Made by a program: the position numbers and the translations under genes. This document shows positions 20,676 through 34,432 of a DNA stretch of 64,000 nt, piece after piece. The notes under the pieces are model-generated. The model saw only the letters and a program-made list of their open reading frames with translations. It had not been told where the DNA came from and did no database searches. The number at the start of each line of letters is the position of its first letter. The stretch's first letter is position 1. The DNA is taken from contig OZ023273.1 of NCBI GenBank assembly GCA_964007475.1, positions 49,105,525 through 49,169,524 on the forward strand, given 5' to 3'. The stretch is from Hybos culiciformis (taxonomy: Eukaryota > Arthropoda > Insecta > Diptera > Hybotidae).

Positions 20676-23600
20676 AACACGAATTAAATATTTAGTAGAA
20701 AGTATAAAATATTAAAAATTTCCCTTAAAATTGCAAAAATTTATATTATTTTTTTTTACTTTCTCACCTTAACTACTTGTGTATTGAAAACTATGTTTCT
20801 TAACAAAGAAAAATTGAAAAAATTTTCTTAAAAATAGAAAATATTTTTTAAATCCAATTTGCTGCAAACAATTAAAAAAGTTTTAAAACTCTGTAGATTT
20901 TATGCAATCTTTAATGAAGTTTTTTCTTAGTATTCTATAGAAGTTATATAATTAAAAAATATCTTTTTATAATCTACTACAAAGTTTTGAGATTTATTAA
21001 ATTAAATTGGGTAAGCAATTCAAAAATTGGTAGACGAAAGAAAAAATACTCAGTTTTTGGAGATTCTGATGATACTGTTTAAAACAATGATAAATTTATT
21101 AATTTTAAAAAAAAAAAAATCAGCCACTTTATCTTTTCAAAACAATAATCTCAATATACCTCAATATTTACTAATATAATTATTTTTTAAATCGAGACTA
21201 TGAAATTTTCAAGCCTGTTTTTTCTTATTTCTTATTTCATTATTGTACATCAATATTTTTAATGCCAAACAAACATGTGCAGAAATTAATTGAAGTCTAT
21301 AAGTTTTTAAGAAAATTTTGACCATTTTTTTAGTGCCTAATTCCTAGACCAATTTAAATTAAGAAATGTATCTGTTAAAATTCAACAAAATTTTAAAATT
21401 TCCAACATAAAAATTTTGCATGTAAATTTTAAAGTTCATAAAAATTTTTGTCAAGTATAAATCCAAGCGTAAGGAGTTTCGAATTTCTTTATTCACAAAA
21501 TACCTCTCACGTTTTATCATTTCCTGTGTAGTTTGCAATCATAAAAACTTAAATTTTTCTGCTGAAGTTTACTGTTTGACGAATAAAAATTTGGATTTAT
21601 AATTGATTAGAATTTTTTATTGGAATGTCCATTGTATTTTTTAATCTCATTGTGTTCGGTCGCATTTTAAATCAGTAGTAAAACAAAGAGACGGTATCGT
21701 GAAAAATTTTAAAATCAATTTAAAATCAAACTCATTGTGTAAATTTTTAAAATCAAAATCATTGTAAAAAGTTTAAAATCAAATTTTTATATCAAAACTC
21801 TACTTTATTTTACAAAAATCTAACCCAATCAAATTGTATATATACTAATTTCATTCTAAGGATTAATATAATATTTTTAAATATTGACATAAATATTGTT
21901 CATAATAAAAAATTGTAAATGTTGGAAAAATCAAATAGTGGTTTTTTATTTGATTAACTGCCCATATTTAATCATCGATACACGATTCCAAAAAGCTGGA
22001 ATCGTGTCTAAATTAACAGTTTCTTTACATACTATATACATTTCATAAAGTTTTACTTTATGAAATTTATATGCATATTTATATGTGCTATGTTAAAAAA
22101 TTGTTTCTAATATAAATATTCAACTTCAATAAAATAAACATACATTTTCTTCCCCAAAGCATCAATTTTATTTCTGAGTAGAAAAAGATTCCAGACTTTA
22201 AATAAATGTTTTTTTATAAATTTTTGATGTTTATAAAATATTTATTGTGTTCTTATGTTGGGCAAGAACAAGCCAAATTAGAAAAGTTTTTCTATCATTT
22301 TAATTTTTTTATTTATTTTTTTTTGAAACTTTTTATAAAATAAATGTTTTCAAGTGCAATAAGTATTTGTGGATACAATTCAGGGTAATATATAATTCAG
22401 GGTTTAGAATCAAAGGCAGATATCTGTATCTAATTCCCGACAAAGACTTTGAATGTCAATAGACCTTCTATAAAACTGGAAGCCTATTGACATTTCTAAT
22501 AAACTCTTCAAAATCTTTAGTACACATACTTAAGAAGTCTGGACTTGTTTAATCTATTGTTTTATCACAATCATATAAAAAACTACAATTAGATATTCTG
22601 GTTGTTATAACTGACAACAACCTAAGATTGCTATAGCCAAACTTAAATTTAAATTTAAAAAAAAATGAAATTTCAAATATGAATTGGGATATTTTTATTT
22701 TATATTTAAGATCTGATGAGAAAGGAACATATTGTTGACATATTCAATCAAAATGAGTTTTCTTTTCTCTAAACTATATTCATAATATGACACATTTCAT
22801 GCAAATTTTGTTTACATTTGTACATAACGTATAAATTATATATAATATTATAATATTAGAAAGGCCCTGAGTAAAAAAGCTGACAATCATAGGATTCGAT
22901 AAGATTATATACATATTGGGTTCTTTGAATTAATTTAAATATCTATGAGTCTATCTGTTTAAACAATCAAGTTTTATTTTTGGTAACTTCAATTTTTTAA
23001 GTCAATGGAATTAAAATTAAAAATCTATAGATTTATCTTATTTTAACACTTTAGTACATAGAATCCTACAACTATATTAAATTATTTAAATATTGAACAA
23101 AAAAACGTAAAATTAATTATTGTGTGAATTTAAAATCTAGAAGTGTGTAAGTTAATCTTTATACGGTATCTTCATAATAAATTTAAATGCATAGAATATT
23201 AAATCTTTATTCTTTGAAATTAATTTTTATTTGAAAATTTTTCTTATTTATACCAAAACAAAAATTATTTTATCAAGAAAATATCTTAAGGTGTCTTCAT
23301 AATATTTCTATCATTAAACTTTTCTCATTATCATAATGAAGATTAAAACAAATTAAATAATACGACAGAAAAAGAATGGGAATAAAGAAAAAACAATTTA
23401 ATACATATATACTTTGATGCTTTTGAACAATAGATAAATAAAACCCTTGTAAGCTTCATTAACAAATAATTTTCTTCCTCTTTAATTATTGGGTTTTAAA
23501 AATGAATCCTTTTAATTCGTAGAATTATTTTCATTAATACCAATAATTCTATTTAAAGAATATATTTATTCTTATTATATATTTTTTCGTATTGTAAAAC

Positions 23601-26600
23601 TTGTTAAATAATGTTGTAACTAATTCATTGAATTTGGGTAGACGATGTAAGTCTTAAAAAAAATAAATAAAACACATGGATGCTTAATATATATACAAAT
23701 TAAGAATTAATTAAGTACAATTTAAGGCATATTGTAGTAAATTTTCAATACAGTAAGGCCATAATATAATTCCTCATAAATTCAAAAATGCTTTCAGGAA
23801 TCTTTAGTGCTCAAGAAAAGTTTCCCAAAATTATACAAATTTAACGCTTTGATTTAATATGTTTGTTATGTATAAGACTGTAGGTTATGTATAAGACTGT
23901 TCAAGATGTTAAGTTTTTGAAGAATTTCTTTGTTAGAAAATATCAATATAATAAACATTATAGCTTACAATTTGAATCTAAATTTTTAAATAAAATATTG
24001 TCAAAAAAACAGGAAGAAAATCGCTCCTAATATTAATGAAGGAAACAAATAAAAATTAATGTTATTACTTTTAGGGGATACTATAGTTAGAATATATAAT
24101 ATTATATTTATATAACTGAAATTCTACAAATTTTAAATCAACGTTTTTGAACATTTTAAAAACAAAAAGGACACCATAAGATATTGTATTCCTTGAATTT
24201 GTTCTTTTTTTTTAATCAAAGAACATAAACTTTGTTTATATCCAGTTAAAAACATATTTTGACTCTTGTTGTATTCTTTTATTGTAATTAATAATCATTA
24301 TGAAAAGACGTAATAATTTAATTATATCATCTAAAAAGTTCTTAAGCTTATAACAAAAAAAAACACAATAAACATAAGAACTCAATGTCAAGGAATTTCA
24401 CTAAGAATTTTCTCTTAAATAAAAATTAAAACAATTAAATTTTAAGTAAAAGAAATTTCAAAGGTCAAAGAGTTTTTCGTTTAAATTTAACTTTATTACG
24501 ATTATTACAACCTCTTAATTAAAACGAGCTATAAAATTTAAAAACAAAATTTGATGTAATTTAAATAATCGACGAAAGTAAAAATATCAAAAATTTAATA
24601 TAATTATGTATTTATATAAATTACATAATAATGTAAATGTAAATAAAAAGATTTGGATAGTAGAAAATTAAAATCGAATATATTTGATAACTATTATACA
24701 AATTATGTTGATCATCATTTTAATCAATATTGAAGCAAACATGATCCTTATTTTATTTTTCTAATAAAACTAATATTAAACGTACATACACAATATTTTG
24801 GAATTTATTATTATAGGTTTAGAGAATAGTTAAATAGGAACTAAAGCTCTTATGCGAAAAATAGCAGTTAAAATTAATATAAAATTAATATCAAAAAATG
24901 AATTACAAAATTTTTAAGTTACTAATTTGAAATAAACATTTTTCCTTTCTTTTTAGATTCAAAACAACATATTCAAAAAAACTACTAAATTGATTCGAAA
25001 ATGCTAAAAAAAAATGTATTAATAATAATGTTTTTCAATATTAAAAATTAAAAAAAAAACATAAAAATATAAGAAACCATATTGTAAAGGAAAAGGCCAA
25101 AAGGAAACATATTTTTGAAGTTAAAAACTATATAAAAATTTTTCTTTGAGTATCGCGCGGATTAATATTTCAATTTTATTCTTTTTTATATACATCATTA
25201 TTCTCATTATTCTCACTTCATATCATTTCTTACACAATTTTGGCATTATTTACTATATACTTTGTGTTGAAACTTCTTAATGAAAAAAAGAATCGCGCAA
25301 ACATTATCATTTGATTTTATGCTCTTTTTTGTTCTTTTACAAGTAATAAAAAATATAGCGAAAAAACTTATTGAATCCCCCTTTTTTTTGTTCAAGATAT
25401 ACCTAATCATTTTAAACCCAAAACTTTAAGTACAATAAAAAGTACCATACATTGTAGATTTCTCAGCTGACATCTATGAAATTTAGTACAATAATTCATT
25501 TCGAATAAGTCTGTTTGAATAGTATTAATAAAATAGCATAAACACTATCGCACCTTGTAACCTTAAGCTGCCGATTGGAATTGATTCATGATTATGCTAA
25601 AAGCAGGAATTTTGGTTTTTTAGATTACATTGAGAGAAAATATTCAAATATGTTTTGAAAGGTTATATTGCATAACTATAAGTCAGGTAACTTACTTACA
25701 TAATCATAATTAATTCATGTTCTAATAAATCATATCAATTTTCGTTGCCTCGACTCATAATAAAAATTTATATTTTATTTATTTATTTATTCTTTAATAT
25801 CTTTCAACATAATAAGATTAATAAGTACATTTTTTTCTTAATTTATATAGTTGCTTGCTAAGCTAAGATTTTAAAAATATATTATGATACACTACATATT
25901 CATTTATGTTTAAATAAAAATATATTTATGTATATATTTATTTAAACCACTGTAATAATTGAAAAAATAATAAAAACACTTGAAAAAAAATAAGTTACAA
26001 GAATAGTGGTAATTTGAATCGTTATGAACAGAAAAAGAAAATAATAAAAAATAAATTCAATGAAAATTCTTGGTAAATTTTCAAGAGCTATCCATAGATA
26101 CGAATAGTAATTTTTTATCTTCATATTCAATAACATTCTTAACTGAAAAAAATAATAATAATAATAGTGAAAATATAAAATAATAATAATAATAATAAAA
26201 AATATATTTTATGTAAAATATTTTTGAATCAAAAGTTCAACCTCAGAATAAATTTACTACTAATGATGATATCGTGAAACAAAAAATCTAATGGCTGATA
26301 ATAATTGCTATATTCAATTTAATTCAAAATTTTAAATTGAATAATAATAATAATAAAAATAATAATAATAACAAAAAAATAATAATAATAAAAATAATAA
26401 TAATAATGAAACCGCAACAACCATAATGTCTTCAGCAGACATAGTAAATAATCCTTTAACGATTAAGAATATCAAGGTATTCTTGTTTGAAAAATAATAA
26501 AAATGAAAATGTAATAAATAATCAATTTTCAAAATTAATTAAAACATTTGATTCGCGCTGTTATCAAATATATCAACAACTAAACAAATTAAAAATGTGT

Positions 26601-27374
26601 TTATAAAAAAAAAAGGCGTAATAAAAAAATTGTAACATTAAAGTTTTTATTATTAACATCAGTTTTTAAGTTTAATTTTATTAATTACTGTCGCTGATGT
26701 TTGAAACAGGTCAGTGAACAAAGAAATTAAATTATTAACATTACTATAATTAAGAAAAATAAAACTCGGAATTGGAATAGTTCAACATATATATGTGATA
26801 CAATTAATAATATTCCAAAGTAGTGCAGCCAACAAGTTATTTAACCGAATATTTAGAACTAGTACTAATTTTCAAATGTAATGTATATTGGCTTAGGTCT
26901 ATTGTGTGTATTTGATATGGAAGCCGTATCTCTATTAAAATATTTAAATATTTAAGAATTTACCTTTGTGTAAGTTACCTTTTTCCAACAATGGAATAAC
27001 ATTTATTTTTATATTATTACAAATAAAGAGGAACGACCCGGAAAATAAAATTAGTATAAAACTTTTAGATTATTCAAAAAATATAAATGAAACGCTTTTA
27101 TATATATTTTTTTAATATTCAATCAGTTAGAAATATTTACTTATTCATTTACCTGCCTGAAAATATTATTTTTATAAAATATACCTTCTTTTATTAAAAT
27201 TTGTTTTTTGTTGAACTTTAGGACATACATATAAGTGAAATATTCTATTTGATGTTAGAAAAAGGACATTATACCTTTTTTTAAAATAAACAAAAACCAA
27301 TTTTGACGCTCTTTTACCAAATTGTAATGGAGTGGTTTGAATACGAAAATTCTTGACACGTTTTACTTAATGTC
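20676..27374. other. 6.7 kb of AT-rich DNA without a recognisable gene
   Basis: I found no credible open frame, terminal-repeat element or RNA gene. Small perfect hairpins occur at 21987-22012 (CACGATTCCA/TGGAATCGTG), 22047-22071 (TTTCATAAAGT/ACTTTATGAAA) and 22453-22495 (AATGTCAATAG/CTATTGACATT). Microsatellites occur near 25777 and at 26150-26410. It could be intergenic or a large intron. Confidence 0.5.
26150..26410. repeat. AAT/ATA microsatellite cluster
   Basis: Interrupted (AAT)n runs lie at about 26150-26166, 26180-26200 and 26340-26408. They generate a spurious poly-leucine/tyrosine frame on the minus strand. Confidence 0.9.
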
Positions 27375-27383
27375 CTAATCAAT

Positions 27384-28420
27384 GGGAGCGGGCCTCTTTG
27401 CAAATTCCATATTGCAAAAGTCTATTTGGCCGAAAGCCACTTATCAAATTTGTATGTTTCGCAAATGTCCATTTCGCAAAAAAAACTCTTTAACAAAATT
27501 CCATTTGGCCTAATACGACACTTCGCAAAAAGATATTTCTCAAAATACCAATTCACAACATTATATTAATTGAGACATTTCGCAAAAGTATAGTTTAACA
27601 AATTTTTTTATATTGCACAAATATGATGAATAGAATATTAAAGGTTTTTTTTAACTGTAAAAAAAAAGCATGTAGGATTTTATAGGCTCATGGATGAAAT
27701 CGCAAAAGAAATATTGTATGTAACGGCTGAAATAAAAAAATTTGAAATGGGTGGGTCACCAGCAGTAAAAAAAAACAAATTATTACTTAAAACATAAAAA
27801 AATTGAAAATATTTTGAAAAGAAAAGACGATTATAGGGAAGTCAAACTATTATTTTTGATTGCCGAGAATTTAAAATTAAAATAATTTTTTTAAATAAAA
27901 ATATTAATTTTCTAATATGTACGTACTGGTTATGTACGTATTGAATATTAAAAAAAATATACATTAAGAATTCATTTTTTAATATTATTTCTTATATTTA
28001 CAAACTGGATTTGTATTAACTATATTAAAAAACAGATATTAAAAATTCAATAAAATTTCTTAAAATTAAAATGCATATAATTGGAATTGTTCAATTTAAT
28101 AATATGCCTTTATGATAATGCAACATATTTTAGTGCATGCTAAATATACATTTCGCAACTACCCTTTTTGGCCAAAATACCCTTTTTGGCCAAATTACGC
28201 CAAAAAGGGTAGTTGCGAAATGTATATTTTGCCACAAGTAGTAGTTGCGAAATGTCATTATGCTAACTGGAAAGTTGTTAACTGTCTCATTAGGCTAAAG
28301 CGAACGTTTGTTAACTATCCGTTTTGCGAAATGGTTCTTTTGCGAAGTGTCTTTTTTGCCAAATGGAATTAGGCAAAATGTCTTTTTGCGAAATGTCTTT
28401 CGGCGATTCGGGTAACACCC
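27384..28420. mobile_element. 1.04-kb element with 9-bp target duplication and TTTGCGAA repeats
   Basis: CTAATCAAT is duplicated exactly at 27375-27383 and 28421-28429. The termini start GGGAGCGGGCCTC at one end and GGGTGTTACCCGAATC read from the other, so the inverted repeats are short or diverged. Both halves carry many degenerate copies of TTTCGCAAA/TTTGCGAAATG, like clustered transposase sites. A strong hairpin lies at about 28145-28235 (CATTTCGCAACTACCCTTTT with its complement). A 9-bp duplication is usual for MULE-type elements, but I see no transposase, so this is only a guess. The 86-codon frame at 28112-28372 reads through the repeats and is not called. Confidence 0.7.
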
Positions 28421-28429
28421 CTAATCAAT

Positions 28430-30715
28430 ATAAGAGAATGAAGTTTCTAAAAGGTTTTCTATAAAAATGTACTGAAAAAAAGAGTGAAAAAATTTTAAAA
28501 TCGGAAATGAATGAGGATACAGGCTTTTATTATTATTAATGATTTTTGATATATTTCTTCAACTAATTGTTAACATATTACAAGTGTAGTGATAAACTTA
28601 ATTTTCAGAATTTACCCCCTAGAATTTTTAATTAATTTGAAAATTGTTAAACTTCGGCATACGAACGAAGGTTATTTTGTTGGCTGTTAATTCCTTTCTA
28701 CAATATTGATGAAAACAAAAATTATGTTATTGGAACAAACAGGCAACCAATCTCTATTGATGCGGCTCTGATTGAATCTCAAATGTATATAAATGTATAT
28801 ACAGATATGTATATATGTTTTTTAACTAGATAGAAAAACAGGATTTGCATGTTAATGATTGTTTCTAAAATAAAATGAACAATCATCGTAGTATATTGAA
28901 TTCTTATAACAATAAAATCAATACCATTGAGTAAAACTAAAGATTGCAAACATAGAAAATAATCTTCAAATATAGTATTATTTTGACATTATTTTTCTTT
29001 ATATTATAATTTTAAAATACCATTCTAAAGAGCTTACTGCAAGTAAAATTATTGTAAATCTAATAAACAAAAAGATATAGATTTTTCAAATAAATGCTTT
29101 AAAAGATTTAAATTTCATCAAATTATTTCTAATGTTCACATGATTATATTTATTTTCCCTTCAGACAATTCTCAAATTTTTTCTATAAATTTATCGATAT
29201 TGGCAAATACATAAGTGAAGTGCTAGGTATTAATACAAATCTCGAAGAGATTTTTTTTTTGGATTGGCTGTACATACAAATTTACATATTGATGTGCAAC
29301 ATAAATATGAAAACGATATACATATATAGGAATATAATTAAAATAAAGGACTTTATTATGGAAAATAGTTGTTGCGTTTAAGCTAAGATGTTAAAATCAG
29401 AACCACAGAATACTTCTATGCGTAAACTGAATAACAAATTGTACAAATAAAATTTATCTAACATGTACTGATTCCCTAGATTTACTTATAGTCGTTTATA
29501 ATTAGTTAGTGAAGCAATAGATAAGTATGTATATTGTATTAATAAGATGTTACAATGTATATGATCTGAAAAATCTATTAGAATATGATAATAATTTTTC
29601 CTTATTCCTTTTATCCAAATGCTTTGAATTTCTAAACGATTTTTTATTTCAACTTTGTAAACGAAAATGTAAAGGAAAAAATTATATCAAACTGAAAACA
29701 TTAGCTGTCATTTATATATGAAATTACTAAGTGAAAAACACTTTTCTTTTTAATTAACTGGTAGTATTTCGTTTATCATTGGGTTAAAACAAATGTACTC
29801 TCAGCGGTAATTGAGTTATTTATTACTAAAATGAAATGAAATTTTTCAGAATATGGATTCTACCCGGTATATAAACGGTTTCAAAATTTCATGCAATAAT
29901 ATTTATCTCCAATGAATATATGAATTTCTTGTATTTTGATACCCAAAACATTAGAATAATTGTAATGGACAATTCTCATTAATAATAAAATAATCAATAT
30001 TAAAGATAATTACTTATTATCGTCAGATTTCACAAATGAAATATGTACTAAGAAGTTAATTAAAATGATAAATATCTTCAACATTATATATGCCATCCCG
30101 TTTATGATCATTAAAGATAAATGTTATAATGAGCTTTCGTAAATATCAATTTATAATTTGTTTTTGTTGAAAAAGCCAGCATTAAATTGTACCTACATTA
30201 AGAAAATTTTAATATCTAAATAGACCTCAATTATTATTTTATCTCAATTTTCATTTTATTTGAATAAATTTCAGCAAAAATATAAAAAAAAATTATAATA
30301 GGTAGTTTCTCTAAGAAGAATTTTTGGTAAATGAGTATAATGTCCAGTATAATATTTAGATTATACATTTATTTATATTTTATTTGATTCTGTTATAATT
30401 CGTTGTACTAATAACCACACAAACTAAAAACATTATTCCTGAAATGAACTACATTTTATCACGATCTACAAATGTTGCCTTTCCTTTAAAAAAAAAACTT
30501 ACGTAGATAGTTGAAAACTTTTTCACACAAATTTCAAAGATACACCCTAGAATTAATTTATTTAAAAAAGAATAACAACGAATTGCATGTTCAGGAAAAT
30601 AGACGTGCTATGTTATAATATTTTGCAGTTTCAACTTTAATTTTTTTAAAATAACTTTTTGTAATAAAATTAAACAGAGAGTAGAGTACATATACATATC
30701 GTCGGTCGAGAATTG
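28430..30715. other. AT-rich sequence, no gene seen
   Basis: No open frame with recognisable motifs and no terminal repeats. Short frames (for example 29527-29721) look random. Confidence 0.45.
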
Positions 30716-30718
30716 AAG

Positions 30719-31765
30719 TGCTACATACGCATTTTTGGCGTTTTTGAGTTACTGCCATAACAATATAGAAAAAAAAATTATCTTTCGATTGCTGTTATCG
30801 GGGCTGTCCTATCTCATTCCAATCAAAAGTTACAGAGAGCTGACTTGCTGCATACGCAAGTTTGAAGCTTATCTATTAGTTCTTATCTGCCATAAAATCC
30901 CCCATGTATTTTTAATCACTAAATGCTACATATTCCTATATTTTGTTTTTTTTCATGAAATTTTTTAAATGCCATTTACATATAAAAAAAAAAATTCCCT
31001 TCTAAAAAAAAAAAATAAAAATAAATTTAAATGCCACATACATACAACTTATTCCATTACAATATTGACTTTAATACAGTATCTAAGTGACACTATTTAA
31101 AATTTCAGAATTATGATGACCTAACTGTTTCTTATGTTAGGTTTTAAATGCCACATGCCTATTAATTTTTTCCAAAAAGCCAACCAATTCTCAAGCTAAT
31201 ATAGTTTTTAAATGCTATTATAAGTCAAATTGGTATTTTTATCACCTAAAAATTCTAATGAATGTTTAATTTTTAAATGCCATACACGTACAACTTTTTA
31301 GTCCAAATTACAGAAACGCTGCAAAAAATTTAATTCTTTAATGCCGCAACCATATATAATGCGTACATCAGTATTATAAGAATAAACTACTGATTAGATT
31401 TTAAATGCCTTTTTCATATAATTGTTTTTAAAATATATACTAATTCGATACAAAATTAAGTTTTTAAATGATACATACATACAATATAATTGTTAGTATT
31501 ATATAAATAACGGAAACCAAATCAGTTCTTAACTGCTACATTAATGTATTTTTATTACAAATTATTATACAAGTGCAAAAAAAACCTAAGAAATCTTTCA
31601 GTTTTTAAATGCAATAGAGAAACAAATTTCATTTTATGTTTTGCTTTTAAATGCTACATATGAGTAATTATTACATGATAGTGGCAGTGCTGCATAAAAT
31701 TACGATCAATGCTTAAATGCCACTTTGAAATAGATTTTGTGAGAACTATTTAATGCTCCATTAAT
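30719..31765 (+). repeat. Array of ~17 degenerate TTTTTAAATGCCACATAC motifs
   Basis: The motif, or a clear variant, appears at about 30719, 30845, 30918, 30961, 31026, 31141, 31204, 31270, 31336, 31399, 31460, 31527, 31601, 31645, 31683, 31711 and 31748. All copies are in the same orientation, mostly 45-75 bases apart. The spacer sequences are unrelated to each other, so this is not an ordinary tandem satellite. The motif returns at 35194, 35429 and 35453. I infer a cluster of subterminal protein-binding sites, probably for a transposase, at the 5' side of the transposon-like unit 30.7-35.5 kb. The 77-codon frame at 30735-30968 is not a credible gene. Confidence 0.7.
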
Positions 31766-33028
31766 TGAAAAAAAAAATCATTAATTAGTTGACCACCGTC
31801 CAATAAACATCATAAAAATTAGAAGTGAAAAAAAATTTTGATTTAAAGTGACATAACAATAATTATTTTTATTAATCGGCCAATAAGCAAGAAAATTCTT
31901 GTATGCTGATAAATTCTTCAGTTAAATTTCTGTGTAAAGTTTTGTTCTGATTAAATTAACAGAAGAAACGTTTTTATTTCAAAACAATATTGTTATTTGA
32001 ATTTTAAGAATGACCGATGCTGATAAATCATTGAGGTAAATTTATTTACATATCTAAGTTTTCTTGTGAACAATATTAATACAGTTTTTTTTAAATCTAG
32101 TGCTTAAGGTACGAGGTACAATTCTGAGGGTTTAGAAGAGTTTAATAATTCGAGGTGAAGTACATAAAAATAAATAAAATCTAACAATTTTAATATTTAT
32201 ATAATTTTTTTAACAGAAATTCCACCCCAGCTCCAAGCTTAAATGAGAATATCGCTGGTATGTTGGATGTTGTGGACGAGGTAAATGATCATAAACTGAA
32301 AGGTGAGTTTTCTATATTTAGAGTTCAATTTTTTTTTGAATAGATTCTTCACTAGCTTGTTATTAGATGAGCGAAATAAGTAATTTTTTTTGTAAAACGT
32401 TAATTTTTTTTTACTGTACTTACTTAGATGGTGAATTAAAAAATTCAAACAGACCCTGAGTATAAAATAAATTCTAACAATAGTTGTTTTGCGGATTTTG
32501 ATTCCGACGATTCCATTCGCGATCAAACTTACCAACCAGCAAAATCAGATCTAGACGAATATGAAACTGACATAGAAATGTCTGAAAACGAAAACCGTGA
32601 CATAGAACTAAAATGTTCCAATAAAAAGATTTATTCCGAGTTTATCAATCCAGTCATAGTTGACGTCATTCCAGATTTAAATATTCCAATAACGCCCGGA
32701 AGAAACCTTTTTATCGATTATAATGAACAAAATTCTCCTATTTATAAACTAATAATACCGACAATTGGATCTCAAACTTGTTTAACTACTACACCTGTTC
32801 AAAGCTCCTCACATCTAAGCCCTCATACTCCAAGTCAAATTAACATTCAAAATTCAACACCCCCATCTCGAAAAAGAAAAGTCCACAAACAATTATCAAC
32901 AGTTAGATCAATAAAAAGACGAAAATTTTTAATGAAGAGTTTAACTTATCTTTTCATGTGCCTAAAAAAGATATGTTTGATATATTCAGTGAATTTAAAA
33001 ATTAAATTGATTTGAGCGATCTTGATAA

Positions 33029-33424
33029 ATTAAAATTATCAACACATGAAAACAATAAAATAATTGCAAAGTCTGAACGAGACAACGATAGACAAAACTC
33101 AGATCAAACCACCGCAGTCTTAACGTACGATCTCCAAAATGTCTTTAGTTTGCCGAGAGCTGAAATTTCAAATTTCTACTATAAACGAAAATTCGCAGTT
33201 TATAATTTAACTGCTCATTGTAGCTTGAAAATTATCAACACATGAAAACAATAAAATAATTGCAAAGTCTGAACGAGACAACGATAGACAAAACTCAGAT
33301 CAAACCACCGCAGTCTTAACGTACGATCTCCAAAATGTCTTTAGTTTGCCGAGAGCTGAAATTTCAAATTTCTACTATAAACGAAAATTCGCAGTTTATA
33401 ATTTAACTGCTCATTGTAGCTTGA
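33029..33424 (+). repeat. Tandem duplication, period 196 bp, inside the coding region
   Basis: The segment from TTATCAACACATGAAAAC to GCTCATTGTAGCTTG is present twice, at 33029-33226 and 33227-33424, with no difference that I noticed. The period is not a multiple of three, so the duplication by itself breaks the frame. Its identity shows that it happened late, after or during the death of the gene. Confidence 0.9.
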
Positions 33425-33509
33425 ATAAAAAAACTTATTGTTCTTTATGGACCGAGGCTCAAAGCGGTCGATCGGAAACGACATTGCAAGCGCCTTGTAT
33501 AAAATATTA

Positions 33510-33680
33510 GGTACTTGAAATTGTTTTTGTTTTCAATAAACTGCAATGTTTTATTTGTTTCAAACAAATTGAAATAAAGAAATAGAAATTGAAAAATATT
33601 TATTCTGCAATGCCAAATAATAAAAAAAAATCTTAAAATCCTATCATTTTTTCACAAATTTTTAGAAGTATTTAAATGTA
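33510..33680 (+). repeat. Intron-like segment with an inverted copy at 35781-35952
   Basis: GTACTTGAAATTG follows ATATTAG as a plausible splice donor, and a TTTTTAG acceptor precedes 33666, so this is probably an intron of the DUF7869-like gene. About 170 bp of it reappear in reverse complement at 35781-35952. The inverted copy extends into sequence absent from the first (CTCATTTTCTCTTC). Confidence 0.75.
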
Positions 33681-34432
33681 TTTAAATGTAATGTTGTAAA
33701 GGATTTGCCCGATATTAATAATTTTATTATGTGGTCGGATAGCTGCGTAGCACAAAATAAAAATCGGGTAAATTCAACAATGATAATTAATTTTTTGCAA
33801 GAAAACCCGGCAATAAAACAAATATGTCACAAATATTCGGAACCTGGCCATTCGCAGCTTCAAGAAGTCGATGCCGTACATAGCGCGATCGAAAAACATC
33901 TCAGAGGCCTTACAATATACAGCCCGATTTCCTTATTGAGGCATTTAGTCAAAATGGACTATGAAAAAGTGAAGCTTAAAATAATGCAAATGAACGAAGA
34001 AACTGACTTTTTTAATTTCGCATTGGCTTCGAAAAATTTACCAAAGCTAAGTATATTTTGTACAGAAATGGAAATCTAAATATATTACAATATAAGACAA
34101 GTTTATCACAAGACAGTTTATTAACAGTTAAATTACTATCAAAGAATGAAACAATGCCAAAAATCCAACTACAACTTATAAAAAGAGACTATGAAATAAC
34201 TGAGAGTAAGAAAAACGATTTAATGTCAATGCTAAAATTTATGAATAAAGAAGACATTACTTATTATCAGACGATACTAAAACTTGCAACAACTTCGTCA
34301 AGTTCTAAAACATCCTCGTCTAAAACTAAAATTGAAAAAAAAGCTCTAGGTCCTGCAAAATCTGCAGCAAAAGATGAAAAGAAAAAAAATAAGAAAGTAA
34401 CACCAACTGATACCAAAATTAAAAGAAAACCA

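Noticed and set aside
20676..27374. A host gene in the large AT-rich stretch
   Set aside because: No frame longer than about 66 codons, no motif and no consistent exon-like composition; the existing short frames are driven by AAT microsatellites and A/T runs.
28112..28372. 86-codon frame with repeated YPFWPKYPFWPNY
   Set aside because: The peptide repeat is a translation of the TTTTTGGCCAAA/TTTGCGAA words of the surrounding element and has no sign of selection.
30719..31765. Ordinary satellite DNA or CRISPR array
   Set aside because: The spacers have different lengths and sequences and the motif is degenerate; there is no tandem unit and no prokaryotic context.
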